DNA from: Sphingomonas phyllosphaerae
GTDB lineage: Bacteria; Pseudomonadota; Alphaproteobacteria; Sphingomonadales; Sphingomonadaceae
Direction: 5' to 3'
NCBI RefSeq assembly: GCF_029623345.1
Contig: NZ_JAPYKH010000015.1
Span: 30,721-94,720 of the forward strand
DNA length: 64,000 bases
The position numbers were made by a program, and so were the translations under genes. Shown here piece after piece: positions 16,754 to 24,846 of this stretch (positions are counted from its first letter, which is position 1; every line of letters begins with the position of its first letter). The notes under the pieces are model-generated. The model searched no databases and was not told where the DNA came from. It saw only the letters and a program-made list of their open reading frames with translations.

Positions 16754-17268
16754 GCGTCGGACTTCAACGCGCCGATGCGCTAGCCGTGCTGGTCGTGAAC
16801 TCTGGCTTTGCCCTCACCGGCGATGCGCTTGAGCAAGATCCGGACGAAGTCGATCGCCTGTTCAGGGTCAACGTGCACGCCCCCTATCATGCCTCGGTCG
16901 AGGCAGCCCGGCACATGCCTGAAGGCGGGCGGATGATCGTGATCGGGTCGGTGAACGGCGACAGGATGCCCGTGCCTGGCATGGCTTCCTACGCGCTCAG
17001 CAAGTCGGCGTTGGAAGGCATGGCGCGCGGGCTGGCGCGCGATTTTGGCCCCCACGGAATTACGATCAACGTCGTGCAACCCGGCCCGATCAATACCGAC
17101 GCGAACCCAGAGAGCGGGCCAATGAAGTACCTGATGCACGGCTTTATGGCGATCAAGCGCCACGGGCGGCCCGAGGAGATCGCAGGCTTGGTGGCATGGC
17201 TGGCCGGGCCAGCGGCTAGCTTCGTCACCGGCGCCATGCACACCATCGATGGTGCGTTCGGAGCCTGA
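16750..17268 (+). pseudogene. SDR oxidoreductase lacking its N-terminal cofactor motif
   Basis: From GTG 16750 the frame reads ADALAVLVVNSG (the NNAG region), VNVHAPYHASVEAA, IGSVNGDRMPVPGMASYALSK (catalytic Ser and Tyr-x-x-x-Lys), NVVQPGPINTD, and VTGAMHTIDGAFGA. The TGxxxGIG dinucleotide-binding start, about 75 residues, is missing. Just before it lies a piece of a different SDR gene. Without the Rossmann glycine loop it should not bind NAD(P), so I call it a truncated gene. Confidence 0.7.
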
Positions 17269-17274
17269 GATCGC

Positions 17275-17334
17275 GTGGCCACCATCGGCATCATCGGCGC
17301 AGGCGAGGTGCGCAGCCACATGGCCCAACCATGA
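17275..17334 (+). pseudogene. 19-residue remnant of an NAD(P)-binding (F420-reductase-like) gene
   Basis: GTG 17275 gives ATIGIIGAGEVRSHMAQP then stop. This is the first beta-alpha turn of NADPH-dependent F420-reductase-type proteins (TIGIIGAGxVG). The rest is gone; a G+C-rich hairpin (17352-17380) follows. Confidence 0.5.
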
Positions 17335-17467
17335 GTGGGACCTGTCCCGAGACCTGGCCGGCCTTCGAGGCTGGCCGGGTCCATCGCGTGGGACACATCT
17401 ACCGCTGCTACGTAACCAACGCCGAAGCTGCCTGTAAGCCTAGATCACGCGGGGGCGAAGGATCCGC

Positions 17468-17668
17468 TCAGCGATCCCGCTCTTGGCGCTTCCTATCGGC
17501 CTTTCGAGCTCGGCTGATCGCGGCGGCATGCTCACGCGCCCGCTTCTCAGATGGCTTCTCGTAGTGGCGGCGCAGCTTCATCTCACGGTATATGCCCTCG
17601 CGCTGAAGCTTCTTCTTTAAAGCGCGAAGTGCTTGGTCGACGTTGTTGTCCCGAACGGTAATTAGCAT
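17468..17668 (-). CDS. rpsU: 30S ribosomal protein bS21
   Basis: 66 residues: [20 protein letters not shown], then [20 protein letters not shown] and [16 protein letters not shown]. This is the standard bS21 sequence, full length, with a basic tail. It binds the 30S platform near the anti-Shine-Dalgarno region. A GGAAAG ribosome-binding site precedes ATG 17668. bS21 can be chromosomal, extra-copy or phage-borne. In this debris-rich setting it may be a second copy. Confidence 0.95.
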   Translation of the reverse strand: MLITVRDNNVDQALRALKKKLQREGIYREMKLRRHYEKPSEKRAREHAAAISRARKADRKRQERDR

Positions 17669-17863
17669 ACGGACTCTTTCCTGAGCTCTGATCGGCGCTG
17701 TTCGCGTCGTGCGTTACTCCGGGACGGACTGGCCGCCAAGAGGGCGGACGGTTGTCGAGCGCGTCTTCACCGCGCAGCGGCTCGGCAGGACCGCACATCC
17801 GCGAAGGCGACACGGTCATCCCGATCCGCGACTGGCTTTGCGACGCCTTGCAGCCTACAGCAA

Positions 17864-18685
17864 CTAATCAACATCCAGCTCGCGCTCTATACGTCTCTTT
17901 TTCGCCTCGAACATGCGAGTGACAAAAGCCTTCAGGCCCTCTTTCGGGAAATTCGGGTTCGGCGCGCTGCCGCCCGTGCCGAGCAAGCCGCTCATGTTGA
18001 GATTGGCAAGCGTCTTTAGAATGCTAGACGCGCTCATGGTCGCGATGTGTCGCGGAATGCGGTCTTCAAGAACCTCGAGCTGATCGAGATGTTCTGCGAG
18101 GCTCAGGGCCGCGGCAGTGGACCTGCCAGTCTCCAGGCGATCATTGATGATGCGTTAAAGCTCGGACTGGCTGGCCTCAACGCTCTCCGTGCCACGGCGG
18201 ACGTAGACGGCGCCTCGGCGGGCCTCCCCACTGCCGCTCTCCGCAACGAACGGCATGTGCTCGGAATCTGGCAATACGAGAACGAGCTGGAATTTCTTTC
18301 CCTGCAGGGCTCCGTAGTCCGAACTGTCGTAGGCGAAATCATGGATCGCCAGATCCTTTCGAAGCGCGTCAGGAACGAGGGCGTGCAGCTTCTTCGTTAC
18401 GTCGACCTTATCCCTCATGGCGACGAGGCCGACCAGATCAAGGGTCATGTCCGCTCGCTCCCCAACGCCTATGACCAAGCAGCCGCCCCCACTGTTCCCG
18501 AGCGCCAGCACGTGTCGGACTAGTTTATCGTCCGACGGCCAATCCACCTTCAAGTCGAGGTTCGCGGCTTCGCCCGTGTTCTGCCTCAACAGCTACCTCA
18601 CACTATCGCGCGTGGGATCCTGAAACACGTTGGCCAAGGCTTCCTTGAACCCGTGAATAGGCTTCTCTTCATCCGCCACGTCCAT
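17864..18685 (-). pseudogene. AlbA_2 (Schlafen-type) DNA-binding protein with internal stops
   Basis: From ATG 18685 the frame reads MDVADEEKPIHGFKEALANV, DPTRDSVR, then TAG (18595-18593), then LLRQNTGEAANLDLKVDWPS, LALGNSGGGCLVIGVGE and RRGAVYVRRGTESVEASQSEL. TAA follows (18157-18155), then RIINDRLETG and a C-terminal part ending RRIERELDVD at 17864. All pieces are in one frame. LDLKVDW and NSGGGCLVIGV mark the AlbA_2 domain. Each internal stop lies where Glu would fit (VR[E]LLRQ, SEL[E]RIIN). Protein-like sequence continues upstream of the ATG through another TAG (18724-18722). Repeated nonsense changes indicate decay. Confidence 0.75.
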
Positions 18686-18822
18686 CTCCTGTCTGTTGTG
18701 GCTGTAGTGGAGAACGATCTCCTACTCTTCCAGCGTGTGCTTGAGCCTATTGCTCGCTGACTGCGGCGCCTACCCTTATCCTGAATGCAACCGTCAGCGG
18801 AAGCGCGGGACGAACACGATCA

Positions 18823-19554
18823 TCAAGCCGCTGCACTGACGGGCATCTCATTCCACTCCCGGCCATCGAGCTCGCGGCCACCTGACTTGGGTCGTGGTCC
18901 GCCCCACTGCTTGAAGAAGAACGGGACCGCCTGGCGGGCGCATTCGTTCCTCACCTCACGAGCCCAGTCGATATGCATCGGACGGGCGCCCGGGCCACTC
19001 TCACCACCAGCGATGACCCAGTGGATGCCGCCGAGGTCCATCTCTCCGACGGCCCCAATCAGCGGCTCGAGCGACAGGAAGCGAACGGCAGCCGGCGCCT
19101 GGCGCAGATGATCGATGCGCGACCTGGCGGCGGCCTCCTCGACCGAAACCCCAAACCAGATGTGCGCCGGCGCAGAGTGCTCCGCGTAACGGCGCAACAG
19201 ATAGTCGCGCATCAGCGAAGAACGCTTTGTCAACACCTGGAACACGTGCCAGTCAGCCCGCTCCATGGTGTCGAACACCTGATCCACGAACGCCGTCGGC
19301 ACCTGCTTGTGGAACAGGTCGCTCATCGAGTTGACGAAGATCATGCGCGACCGCCGCCAGGCCAGCGGCTGCTCAAGCCGTTCGGATCGGAGCGTCAGGT
19401 CGAAGCCGCTCTCGAAGGGATGCCCGGGCACGCCCCGGAACCGCTCGGAGAAACGGGAGGCGTAGCAGTTGTCGCAGCCGGCCGTGATCTTGGTACATCC
19501 CGTCACGGGGTTCCAAGTCGCGTCCGTCCATTCGATCGCACTGCCGTCCGCCAT
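18823..19554 (-). CDS. DUF5131 (phage Gp37/Gp68 family) three-Cys-motif protein
   Basis: 243 residues. The N-terminus MADGSAIEWTDATWNPVTGC, then TKITAGCDNCYA, has the Cys20-x6-Cys27-x2-Cys30 cluster that defines the family. Later come RMIFVNSMSDLFHK, LTKRSSLM, IWFGVSVEE, RFLSLEPLIG, WVIAGGESGPGARP and PFFFKQWGG, all family-typical. The Cys cluster and fold suggest a radical-SAM-like metal site. Its biochemical role is not established. The divergent neighbour is TcmP, the three-Cys-motif partner, so the known pairing is present with the genes back to back (144 bases between starts). Found in phages and mobile islands. Confidence 0.9.
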   Translation of the reverse strand: MADGSAIEWTDATWNPVTGCTKITAGCDNCYASRFSERFRGVPGHPFESGFDLTLRSERLEQPLAWRRSRMIFVNSMSDLFHKQVPTAFVDQVFDTMERADWHVFQVLTKRSSLMRDYLLRRYAEHSAPAHIWFGVSVEEAAARSRIDHLRQAPAAVRFLSLEPLIGAVGEMDLGGIHWVIAGGESGPGARPMHIDWAREVRNECARQAVPFFFKQWGGPRPKSGGRELDGREWNEMPVSAAA

Positions 19555-19698
19555 CTCAAATCCCCACTCAGGAACAGCCTACAAACGGTGCCATATCGCG
19601 AATCACATCGCAAGGCGCTGGACAAGGCTCGTCGCCGAAGTCAAGTTATTGTTCGACGGCTGGAACTCACCGGTCGATGACGACCCGAGGTCAGCGAC

Positions 19699-20634
19699 AT
19701 GGCGACGATCGAGCGTGCCGAGCACCAGTTCGGAGGCGGATGGACCGAAATCAAGCTTGACGCCGTCTCGGACTACCTCAACTTCTACACCCAGGCGCTG
19801 AAGGCCAGACCTTCGCCCGACAACCCCTTCGAGACCTGGTATGTCGACGCCTTCGCCGGAACGGGTGATCGCACGATCGAGATCGACGATGGTGGGTTGT
19901 TCGCTCAACCTGACGCCACCATCGAGCGGTTGCGGCTCGACGGCTCTGCACGGCGGGCTATCGCCGTCGATCCGCCATTCCGCCACTTGGTCTTCATCGA
20001 GAAGGATCCCGGTCGCTTCGCCGCCCTGGAGGCCCTCAGAACCGAATTTCCACACCGCGACATCAGATGCGTCCCCGGCGACGCTAACGGCGAGCTCAAG
20101 AGCATCTTCGAGAACGGCCCGTGGCAGCAGCGTGGACGAACCACCCTGCAGCGAGCGGTCGTCTTCCTCGATCCCTACGGCATGTCCGTCCGCTGGGAGA
20201 CGCTACGCTTCCTCGCCGAGACCGAGCGCGCCGACGTCTGGTATCTCTTTCCCCTTCACGCCGCCCTTCGCCAACTCAGCCACGACCACCGCATGCTCGA
20301 TCCCGGCAAGCGGGCGGCCCTCGGCGAGATCTTCGGCACGGCCGATTGGGAGCAGCGTTTCTACCAGCAGCCGCAGGAGGCGCCAGCTGATCTCTTCGAG
20401 GCCGCCAACCGTGCCGGTCCGAAGCGGATCGCCAATGCCGGGAGCGTGGAGGAGTTCGCGGGGGAACGCCTCCGGACGATCTTCAGCTTCGTATCCCGCC
20501 CGATCCCTATCCTGACCCACCGCAAGCTCCAGCAGTTCTCCCTCTTCCTGCTCAGCGGCAACAAAAACCAGCGGGCCATCGACTTGATTGAGAAGGGCGT
20601 CGCGGCGCAGGTGAAGAAGTATGGTGGGCGGTGA
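19699..20634 (+). CDS. tcmP: Three-Cys-motif partner protein TcmP
   Basis: 311 residues. It opens with HQFGGGWTEIKLDAVSDYLN, then FETWYVDAFAGTGDR, a methyltransferase-like glycine motif (DAFAGTG). LVFIEKDPGRFAALEAL, VVFLDPYGMSVRWETL and ADVWYLFPLHAAL follow. These are the TcmP family features, resembling a SAM-dependent methyltransferase core with FLDPYG in the catalytic-loop position. The family is named for its neighbourhood with the DUF5131 Cys-cluster protein, which is encoded divergently here. The shared 144-base gap probably holds both promoters. The target of the pair is unknown. Confidence 0.9.
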   Translation: MATIERAEHQFGGGWTEIKLDAVSDYLNFYTQALKARPSPDNPFETWYVDAFAGTGDRTIEIDDGGLFAQPDATIERLRLDGSARRAIAVDPPFRHLVFIEKDPGRFAALEALRTEFPHRDIRCVPGDANGELKSIFENGPWQQRGRTTLQRAVVFLDPYGMSVRWETLRFLAETERADVWYLFPLHAALRQLSHDHRMLDPGKRAALGEIFGTADWEQRFYQQPQEAPADLFEAANRAGPKRIANAGSVEEFAGERLRTIFSFVSRPIPILTHRKLQQFSLFLLSGNKNQRAIDLIEKGVAAQVKKYGGR

Positions 20635-20694
20635 TCAAGCCGACCGTTGGTCGAAGCAGAAATATCCTCGCGGACGAAAGATCTGAAGTTGGAC

Positions 20695-21621
20695 ATGCAG
20701 CACGAGGAACGCCTCCGTCAGCAGCTAATGGACGGTTGGGCCAGAGGCACCGGTGATCCTTCGGCCACCGAGACGCAGACGAAGATTATCTCGCATCGGA
20801 TGCGTGCTGACGAAGAGACGGCACGTTTCCATCTGCCTGCGATCCAAAAAATCGCCGATGGGCCGATGTTCGTCCCGACCGCGCTAATGATACTCCACGA
20901 CTGCTATCGCCGCGGATGGGCTGTCGATGCCGATCCGGCAACCGCGCTTCGGCATCTTGAGGCCGCCGTCGCTGGTGGAAGCGAGAGCGCTCGCTGGTAT
21001 CTCGCCACCTACCTTCTCGATGGCGACACGATGCGCTCGGTCCTCCCTCCCGACCCGCAGCGAGCACTGGGCATCCTTCGCAAACTGGAGCGCGGGGCAA
21101 AGGATGTGAGCGTCCGATCGCTGTCCCGCATGTCGGCGGCATCCTATCTGGTGCGACATGTCCCGATCCGCGAGCTCTCCGTGCAGGACCGGGAAATCGT
21201 CGATCAGTATGCCGACGATGAGGCTCAGGTCGCCAGCAGGGATTATCTGCCGCTCGCGCTCTTCTACGCTCAGGGCGCGGACGACACGGACTACTCGGGA
21301 TACCAGTATCGTCGCTCGCGAGAACTTCTTCAGCGAGGTCTAAAATCACGAGTCGAATCTGTGAACCGCGCGTGCATGACCCAGCTTCAAACCTGGGGAG
21401 TTGCCCCCAAGCCAGCTCCAGTGCCGACCGCGACCGAGAAAGCCGTCAAAACGATCAAGGTCACTGGCATGCTCGGGGGCGTTGCTGCGGTGATGATTTT
21501 CTGGAGTTTCGTAGGCCTGTTCCTGCTCTCTGTGGCCGCGGCCATCAATGCGGTCATTGTTCCGATCGTGCTCATCGTCTTCGGGATAGCAGCGGTGCTA
21601 GCGTTTCTACGAAGGGGCTGA
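20695..21621 (+). CDS. Sel1-like repeat protein with C-terminal membrane segments
   Basis: ATG 20695 (a TTG at 20647 is also in frame) gives about 308 residues. The middle has Sel1/TPR-like helix pairs: PTALMILHDCYRRGWAVDAD, ATALRHLEAAVAGGSESARW, YLATYLLDG. The C-terminus has two hydrophobic helices (VAAVMIFWSFVGLFLLSVAA and VIVPIVLIVFGIAAVLAFL) and ends in Arg-Arg. It should be an inner-membrane protein with a cytosolic helical-repeat domain. It starts 60 bases after TcmP on the same strand and may share its transcript. Confidence 0.65.
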   Translation: MQHEERLRQQLMDGWARGTGDPSATETQTKIISHRMRADEETARFHLPAIQKIADGPMFVPTALMILHDCYRRGWAVDADPATALRHLEAAVAGGSESARWYLATYLLDGDTMRSVLPPDPQRALGILRKLERGAKDVSVRSLSRMSAASYLVRHVPIRELSVQDREIVDQYADDEAQVASRDYLPLALFYAQGADDTDYSGYQYRRSRELLQRGLKSRVESVNRACMTQLQTWGVAPKPAPVPTATEKAVKTIKVTGMLGGVAAVMIFWSFVGLFLLSVAAAINAVIVPIVLIVFGIAAVLAFLRRG

Positions 21622-21657
21622 GATGCCAATCTCTACCCTGGGGAGCGCCGCAGCTTC

Positions 21658-21773
21658 ATTAGCTTTGACAGCGCCCACTAAAATAATGAAGAACGCCGAC
21701 GATCGCCGGCTCGAGCGCATGGAGTAGTGCGTCCCGACGCAGGTGCCCAGCAAGCGCGGAACGCTCGCGTGAT
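21658..21773 (+). pseudogene. Short fragment of a second SRAP gene
   Basis: The frame reads MKNADDRRLERME, TAG, CVPTQVPSKRGTL. The intact family segment in this window's other SRAP copy is DGDDRRLGRMEWGVPTQVPNKR. The Trp codon is a stop here. DNA similarity to 2214-2310 is obvious (CTCGAGCGCATGGAGTAG). Only about 100 bases survive. Confidence 0.6.
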
Positions 21774-21918
21774 TCCCTGCCTGCTCGCCATAACGCCCCG
21801 GCCCCCCGCTGGTCCGCTGATGATCCCGCAGCTCCGGCATATTGGCAATGCGTGCCGATCTTCTGTGAGGTTACGCCAGCCAGACAGCTGCGCGGACCGG
21901 TCGAATGTCTCGGGCCGA

Positions 21919-21981
21919 TATGAACGAGTGACCGGAGTTGGGCAGCCGGCGGATGGGCCTGAGTGACCAGTTCTGGGTCGC
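21919..21981 (+). repeat. Dispersed repeat family B
   Basis: Two boxes of the form GTGACCGGAGTTGGG and GTGACCAGTTCTGGGTC, about 40 bases apart. The gap 21622-22258 has no gene apart from the SRAP fragment, this repeat and a terminator. Confidence 0.45.
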
Positions 21982-22074
21982 TGCACACCAGCAGTCCAAC
22001 CCTAATAGCGACGCCGGCAGCCGCTTTTGCCGTTGGCGGCTTAGCCTCGCCTATCCGGACGGCTTCCGTCGGCG

Positions 22075-22112
22075 AGAAAAGTTGGCCCGGCGTGGGGACA
22101 CTGCCGGGCCAA
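22075..22112 (-). terminator. Rho-independent terminator candidate after the GMC gene
   Basis: TTGGCCCGGC (22082-22091) pairs perfectly with GCCGGGCCAA (22103-22112). Read on the minus strand the stem is followed by CTTTTCTC. It lies about 150 bases past the GMC oxidoreductase stop. Confidence 0.5.
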
Positions 22113-22258
22113 GTCGGGAGGATGCAGCTCCAAGCTGCAGCTGTGCCCGTCAGCAGCCATCTTGATGGTTGACGGGCTAACGGATCTTGCTGCGACGAGC
22201 TGGCGATTGCTCCTTCCTAGTCCTTTCTGCGCGGCAAGCGGGCTGCTTTTCGCGCTCC

Positions 22259-23938
22259 TCAGAGTGCCCCGGCTCGCATCTGTCTAACGGCGAAACCGGC
22301 AGCTCGCGCGCTCATCGCCATGAACGTGAGGGACGGATTGACGCACGACGACGAGGCCATCTGCGCTCCGTCAGTGACGAAGAGATTGGACGCATCGTGC
22401 GCCTGGCTCCAGCCGTTCAGGACGGAAGCTCGTGGATCAGCCCCCATCCGCGCCCCTCCCATCTCGTGGATGCCGTCACCCGGAACGTGCTCCAGTCGCT
22501 CGCTCCTGACGTTCAGGACGCCAGCACCGCGCAGCATGGCCTCACCCTGCTCGCGTGCGTCGGTCATCATCTTCATCTCGTTGTCGCGGAAGGTGACGTT
22601 GAACTTCATGAGGGGAACCCCGAAGCGATCGACCTTTTCCGGGTGCAGCGATGCCCTGTTGTCCTCGTACGGCAGGCACTCCCCGTAGCCGCTCAGCCCG
22701 AAACGCCAACCATCGTACTGCCGCATCCCCTGCTTCATCGACGCGCCGAAGCCAACTGGCTTCGCGGGGTTGCGGGAGGCACGCCCCTGATAGGCGTAGC
22801 CTCGGCGGAACGGGACGCCGTCGTCGCCGGCGATGTTCCGGAAACGCGGTACGTAGACGCCCCCCGGCCGGCGCCCGTACTCGATGTACTCGGTCATGCC
22901 GGGGACATCGCCGCTGATGTTGACCCGGAAAATGTGATCCATGACGTACCGCCCGAGTGTCCCGCTCCGGTCAAAATGGCTCCTGCCGTCGGCTGCTCGA
23001 CTGTTGAGCAGAATCTGGACGGAGGCCATCGCGGAGGCGCAGAGAAACACGAGCCGCGCCGCAATTACCTCGGCGTTCCCCGTCGTGGTGTCGACTACCC
23101 GAACACCGGTGACGCGCTTCGCAGCTGGATCGTACTCGAGGTTCGTGACCACCGCATCCGACCGAAGACTAAAGCGGCCTGTCGCCTGTGCTGCGGGGAG
23201 CGTCACCGCCTGACTGGAGAAATAGGCGCCGAACGAGCAGCCGCGGGCGCATTGCCATCTGTACTGGCACTTGCTCCGGTTCTGGTCGGGCTTGTCCTCG
23301 GTGATGTTACTCATGCGCGAGTGGATCAGCTTGCGGCCGGGAAAGGCTGCCTCGAGCCGCGGCTTCACCCACTCCTCAGCGATGTTCATCGATAGTGGCG
23401 GCATGAACTCGCTGTCGGGCAGCTCGCGCAGGTTCTCACGGGAGCCCGACACGCCGATGTAGCGCTCGACATAGCTGTACCATGGCGCAACGTCGTCGTA
23501 GCGGATCGGCCAGTCGATGCCGTGACCGTCACGCTTGTTCGCCTCGAAGTCGTGCGGAGCCCAACGGAACGTCCAGCGTCCCCAGATTAGCGACTTGCCG
23601 CCGACCGCGCCGGGGCGGATCCAGTAGAACTTGTCGCCTTCGTCAAAGGCGTAGGGGTTCAGCCGATCGTTGTTGTGGAGGTGCTGGTTGGCAGGCGAGA
23701 CATAGCCGTGCGTGGCGATGAAATAGTCGCTCGCGACGAGCGGCGCGGGCATGTGATCGCGCGCCGGGATCTCGAACGGCGGCTTGCCGTCGTAGGTATA
23801 GTCGGTGCCATGCTCCACCATCCGGCCGCGATCGAGCATGAGCACGCGCAGACCCTTCTCGGTCAGCTCCTTTGCGGCCCAGCCACCGCTGACGCCGGAT
23901 CCGACGACGATGGCGTCGAAGCGATCGGTCACCGCCAC
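22259..23938 (-). CDS. GMC-family oxidoreductase
   Basis: GTG 23938, two bases from the stop of the upstream gene, gives about 559 residues. The N-terminal FAD site is RFDAIVVGSGVSGGWAAKEL, then GLRVLMLDRGR. GAVGGKSLIWGRW is the FAD-contact loop. The substrate domain has a Cys-rich CQYRWQCARGC. The C-terminal GMC signature is DGIHEMGGARMG, then FVTDGAQMASSSCVNPSLTF with the active-site His/Asn region. Relatives oxidise sugars or glycosides at C3 (3-keto-sugar formation) or gluconate. The isomerase next door supports a sugar-oxidation role. No signal peptide is seen in this start. A longer frame to 24082 overlaps the isomerase gene. Confidence 0.9.
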   Translation of the reverse strand: MAVTDRFDAIVVGSGVSGGWAAKELTEKGLRVLMLDRGRMVEHGTDYTYDGKPPFEIPARDHMPAPLVASDYFIATHGYVSPANQHLHNNDRLNPYAFDEGDKFYWIRPGAVGGKSLIWGRWTFRWAPHDFEANKRDGHGIDWPIRYDDVAPWYSYVERYIGVSGSRENLRELPDSEFMPPLSMNIAEEWVKPRLEAAFPGRKLIHSRMSNITEDKPDQNRSKCQYRWQCARGCSFGAYFSSQAVTLPAAQATGRFSLRSDAVVTNLEYDPAAKRVTGVRVVDTTTGNAEVIAARLVFLCASAMASVQILLNSRAADGRSHFDRSGTLGRYVMDHIFRVNISGDVPGMTEYIEYGRRPGGVYVPRFRNIAGDDGVPFRRGYAYQGRASRNPAKPVGFGASMKQGMRQYDGWRFGLSGYGECLPYEDNRASLHPEKVDRFGVPLMKFNVTFRDNEMKMMTDAREQGEAMLRGAGVLNVRSERLEHVPGDGIHEMGGARMGADPRASVLNGWSQAHDASNLFVTDGAQMASSSCVNPSLTFMAMSARAAGFAVRQMRAGAL

Positions 23939-23939
23939 G

Positions 23940-24773
23940 TCAGGCCCCGGCCTGCCGCAGCAGCCGTCGAACGGTGCCGTAGCTCGTCGTGACGTCAGGC
24001 AGGTAGGGGGCAGGGCTGCGGTCATTCTCGACGTAGAAGTGCTGGACGCCGGCCGCTCGATTAAGCCTGAACAGCGTCGCATAGTCGAGCTTGCCGAGAC
24101 CGACGCTGGTCATCGCGCCTGCGGCGGTCATGTCCTTGACGTGGTATGCGTAGATTCGACCTGGCACGCGGCGGACGATCGCCTCCGGTTCGCGCCCCGC
24201 TTTGATCGCCCAGAAGACATCGAGCTCCAGCTTGACGAGCGACGGGTCGCCGTTTGCGACGAGGTAGTCGAACAGAGGCATGCCGCCCGACTGGTCGGTG
24301 AACTCCCAGTCGTGGTTGTGGTAGGCGAAGCTCAGCCCCTGCGCCTGCAGCTCACTGGAGCGACCGTTCATGAGTTCGACCGCCTTCTTCCATCCCTCAT
24401 CGGTTCGGGAGGCGGCGTCGACGCTGGCAAGGATCAGCGTGTCGGCGCCGAGCGCACGCGCCATTGTCACCGAGGCGGCGAAGTTCTCCCGAATGCCCTC
24501 GATGCCGACGTGGATCGATGGCGCGCGCAGACCCAGCCTGTCCATGGTCCGCCGAAGCATGGCGTGGTCCATGCGGTCGTACCCGCCGCCGCCATACTCG
24601 ACCTCGCGATAGCCGATCCGCGCAACCTTCTCGAGCGTACCGACGGGGTCGGGCTCGAAGAGGGTCCGCAGAGTGTAGAGCTGCAGGCCGATCGCATGTT
24701 CGGCCCTCCGGGCGGCTGCCGGCGCGGCCGCAAGGGCGGTCGCGGCGCCGATGAAGGTGCGTCTGTCCATCAT
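23940..24773 (-). CDS. Secreted (Tat) sugar isomerase/epimerase-type TIM-barrel protein
   Basis: ATG 24773 gives MMDRRTFIGAATALAAAPAA, a twin-arginine signal. The AP_endonuc_2-type TIM barrel follows: IGLQLYTLR, YREVEYGGGG (Glu), FAYHNHDWEF (His), VKLELDVFWAIKAG (Asp), YAYHVKDM and LGKLDYATLF. The metal-ligand set Glu/Asp/His is intact. Known relatives act on keto-sugars, often beside GMC dehydrogenases. It lies 73 bases after the TonB receptor gene and 1 base before the GMC gene, so receptor, isomerase and GMC form one minus-strand operon. Frames upstream to 24866 lack the signal and overlap the receptor. Confidence 0.85.
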   Translation of the reverse strand: MMDRRTFIGAATALAAAPAAARRAEHAIGLQLYTLRTLFEPDPVGTLEKVARIGYREVEYGGGGYDRMDHAMLRRTMDRLGLRAPSIHVGIEGIRENFAASVTMARALGADTLILASVDAASRTDEGWKKAVELMNGRSSELQAQGLSFAYHNHDWEFTDQSGGMPLFDYLVANGDPSLVKLELDVFWAIKAGREPEAIVRRVPGRIYAYHVKDMTAAGAMTSVGLGKLDYATLFRLNRAAGVQHFYVENDRSPAPYLPDVTTSYGTVRRLLRQAGA

Positions 24774-24846
24774 AGGTCGATCGTCCTCGCGGTCGAGGTT
24801 GGAAGGGGCCGGCATGCGGCCAATGGTCGCTCTCGCAGCCGACGCA

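Noticed and set aside
16750..17268. Functional short-chain dehydrogenase
   Set aside because: Ser-Tyr-Lys are intact, but the dinucleotide-binding TGxxxGIG region is absent and the upstream DNA is a different gene fragment.
1894..18724. Programmed stop-codon readthrough explaining in-frame TAG/TAA codons
   Set aside because: The stops occur in unrelated decayed genes, alongside frameshifts and truncations, and use all three stop codons. Ordinary pseudogene decay is simpler.
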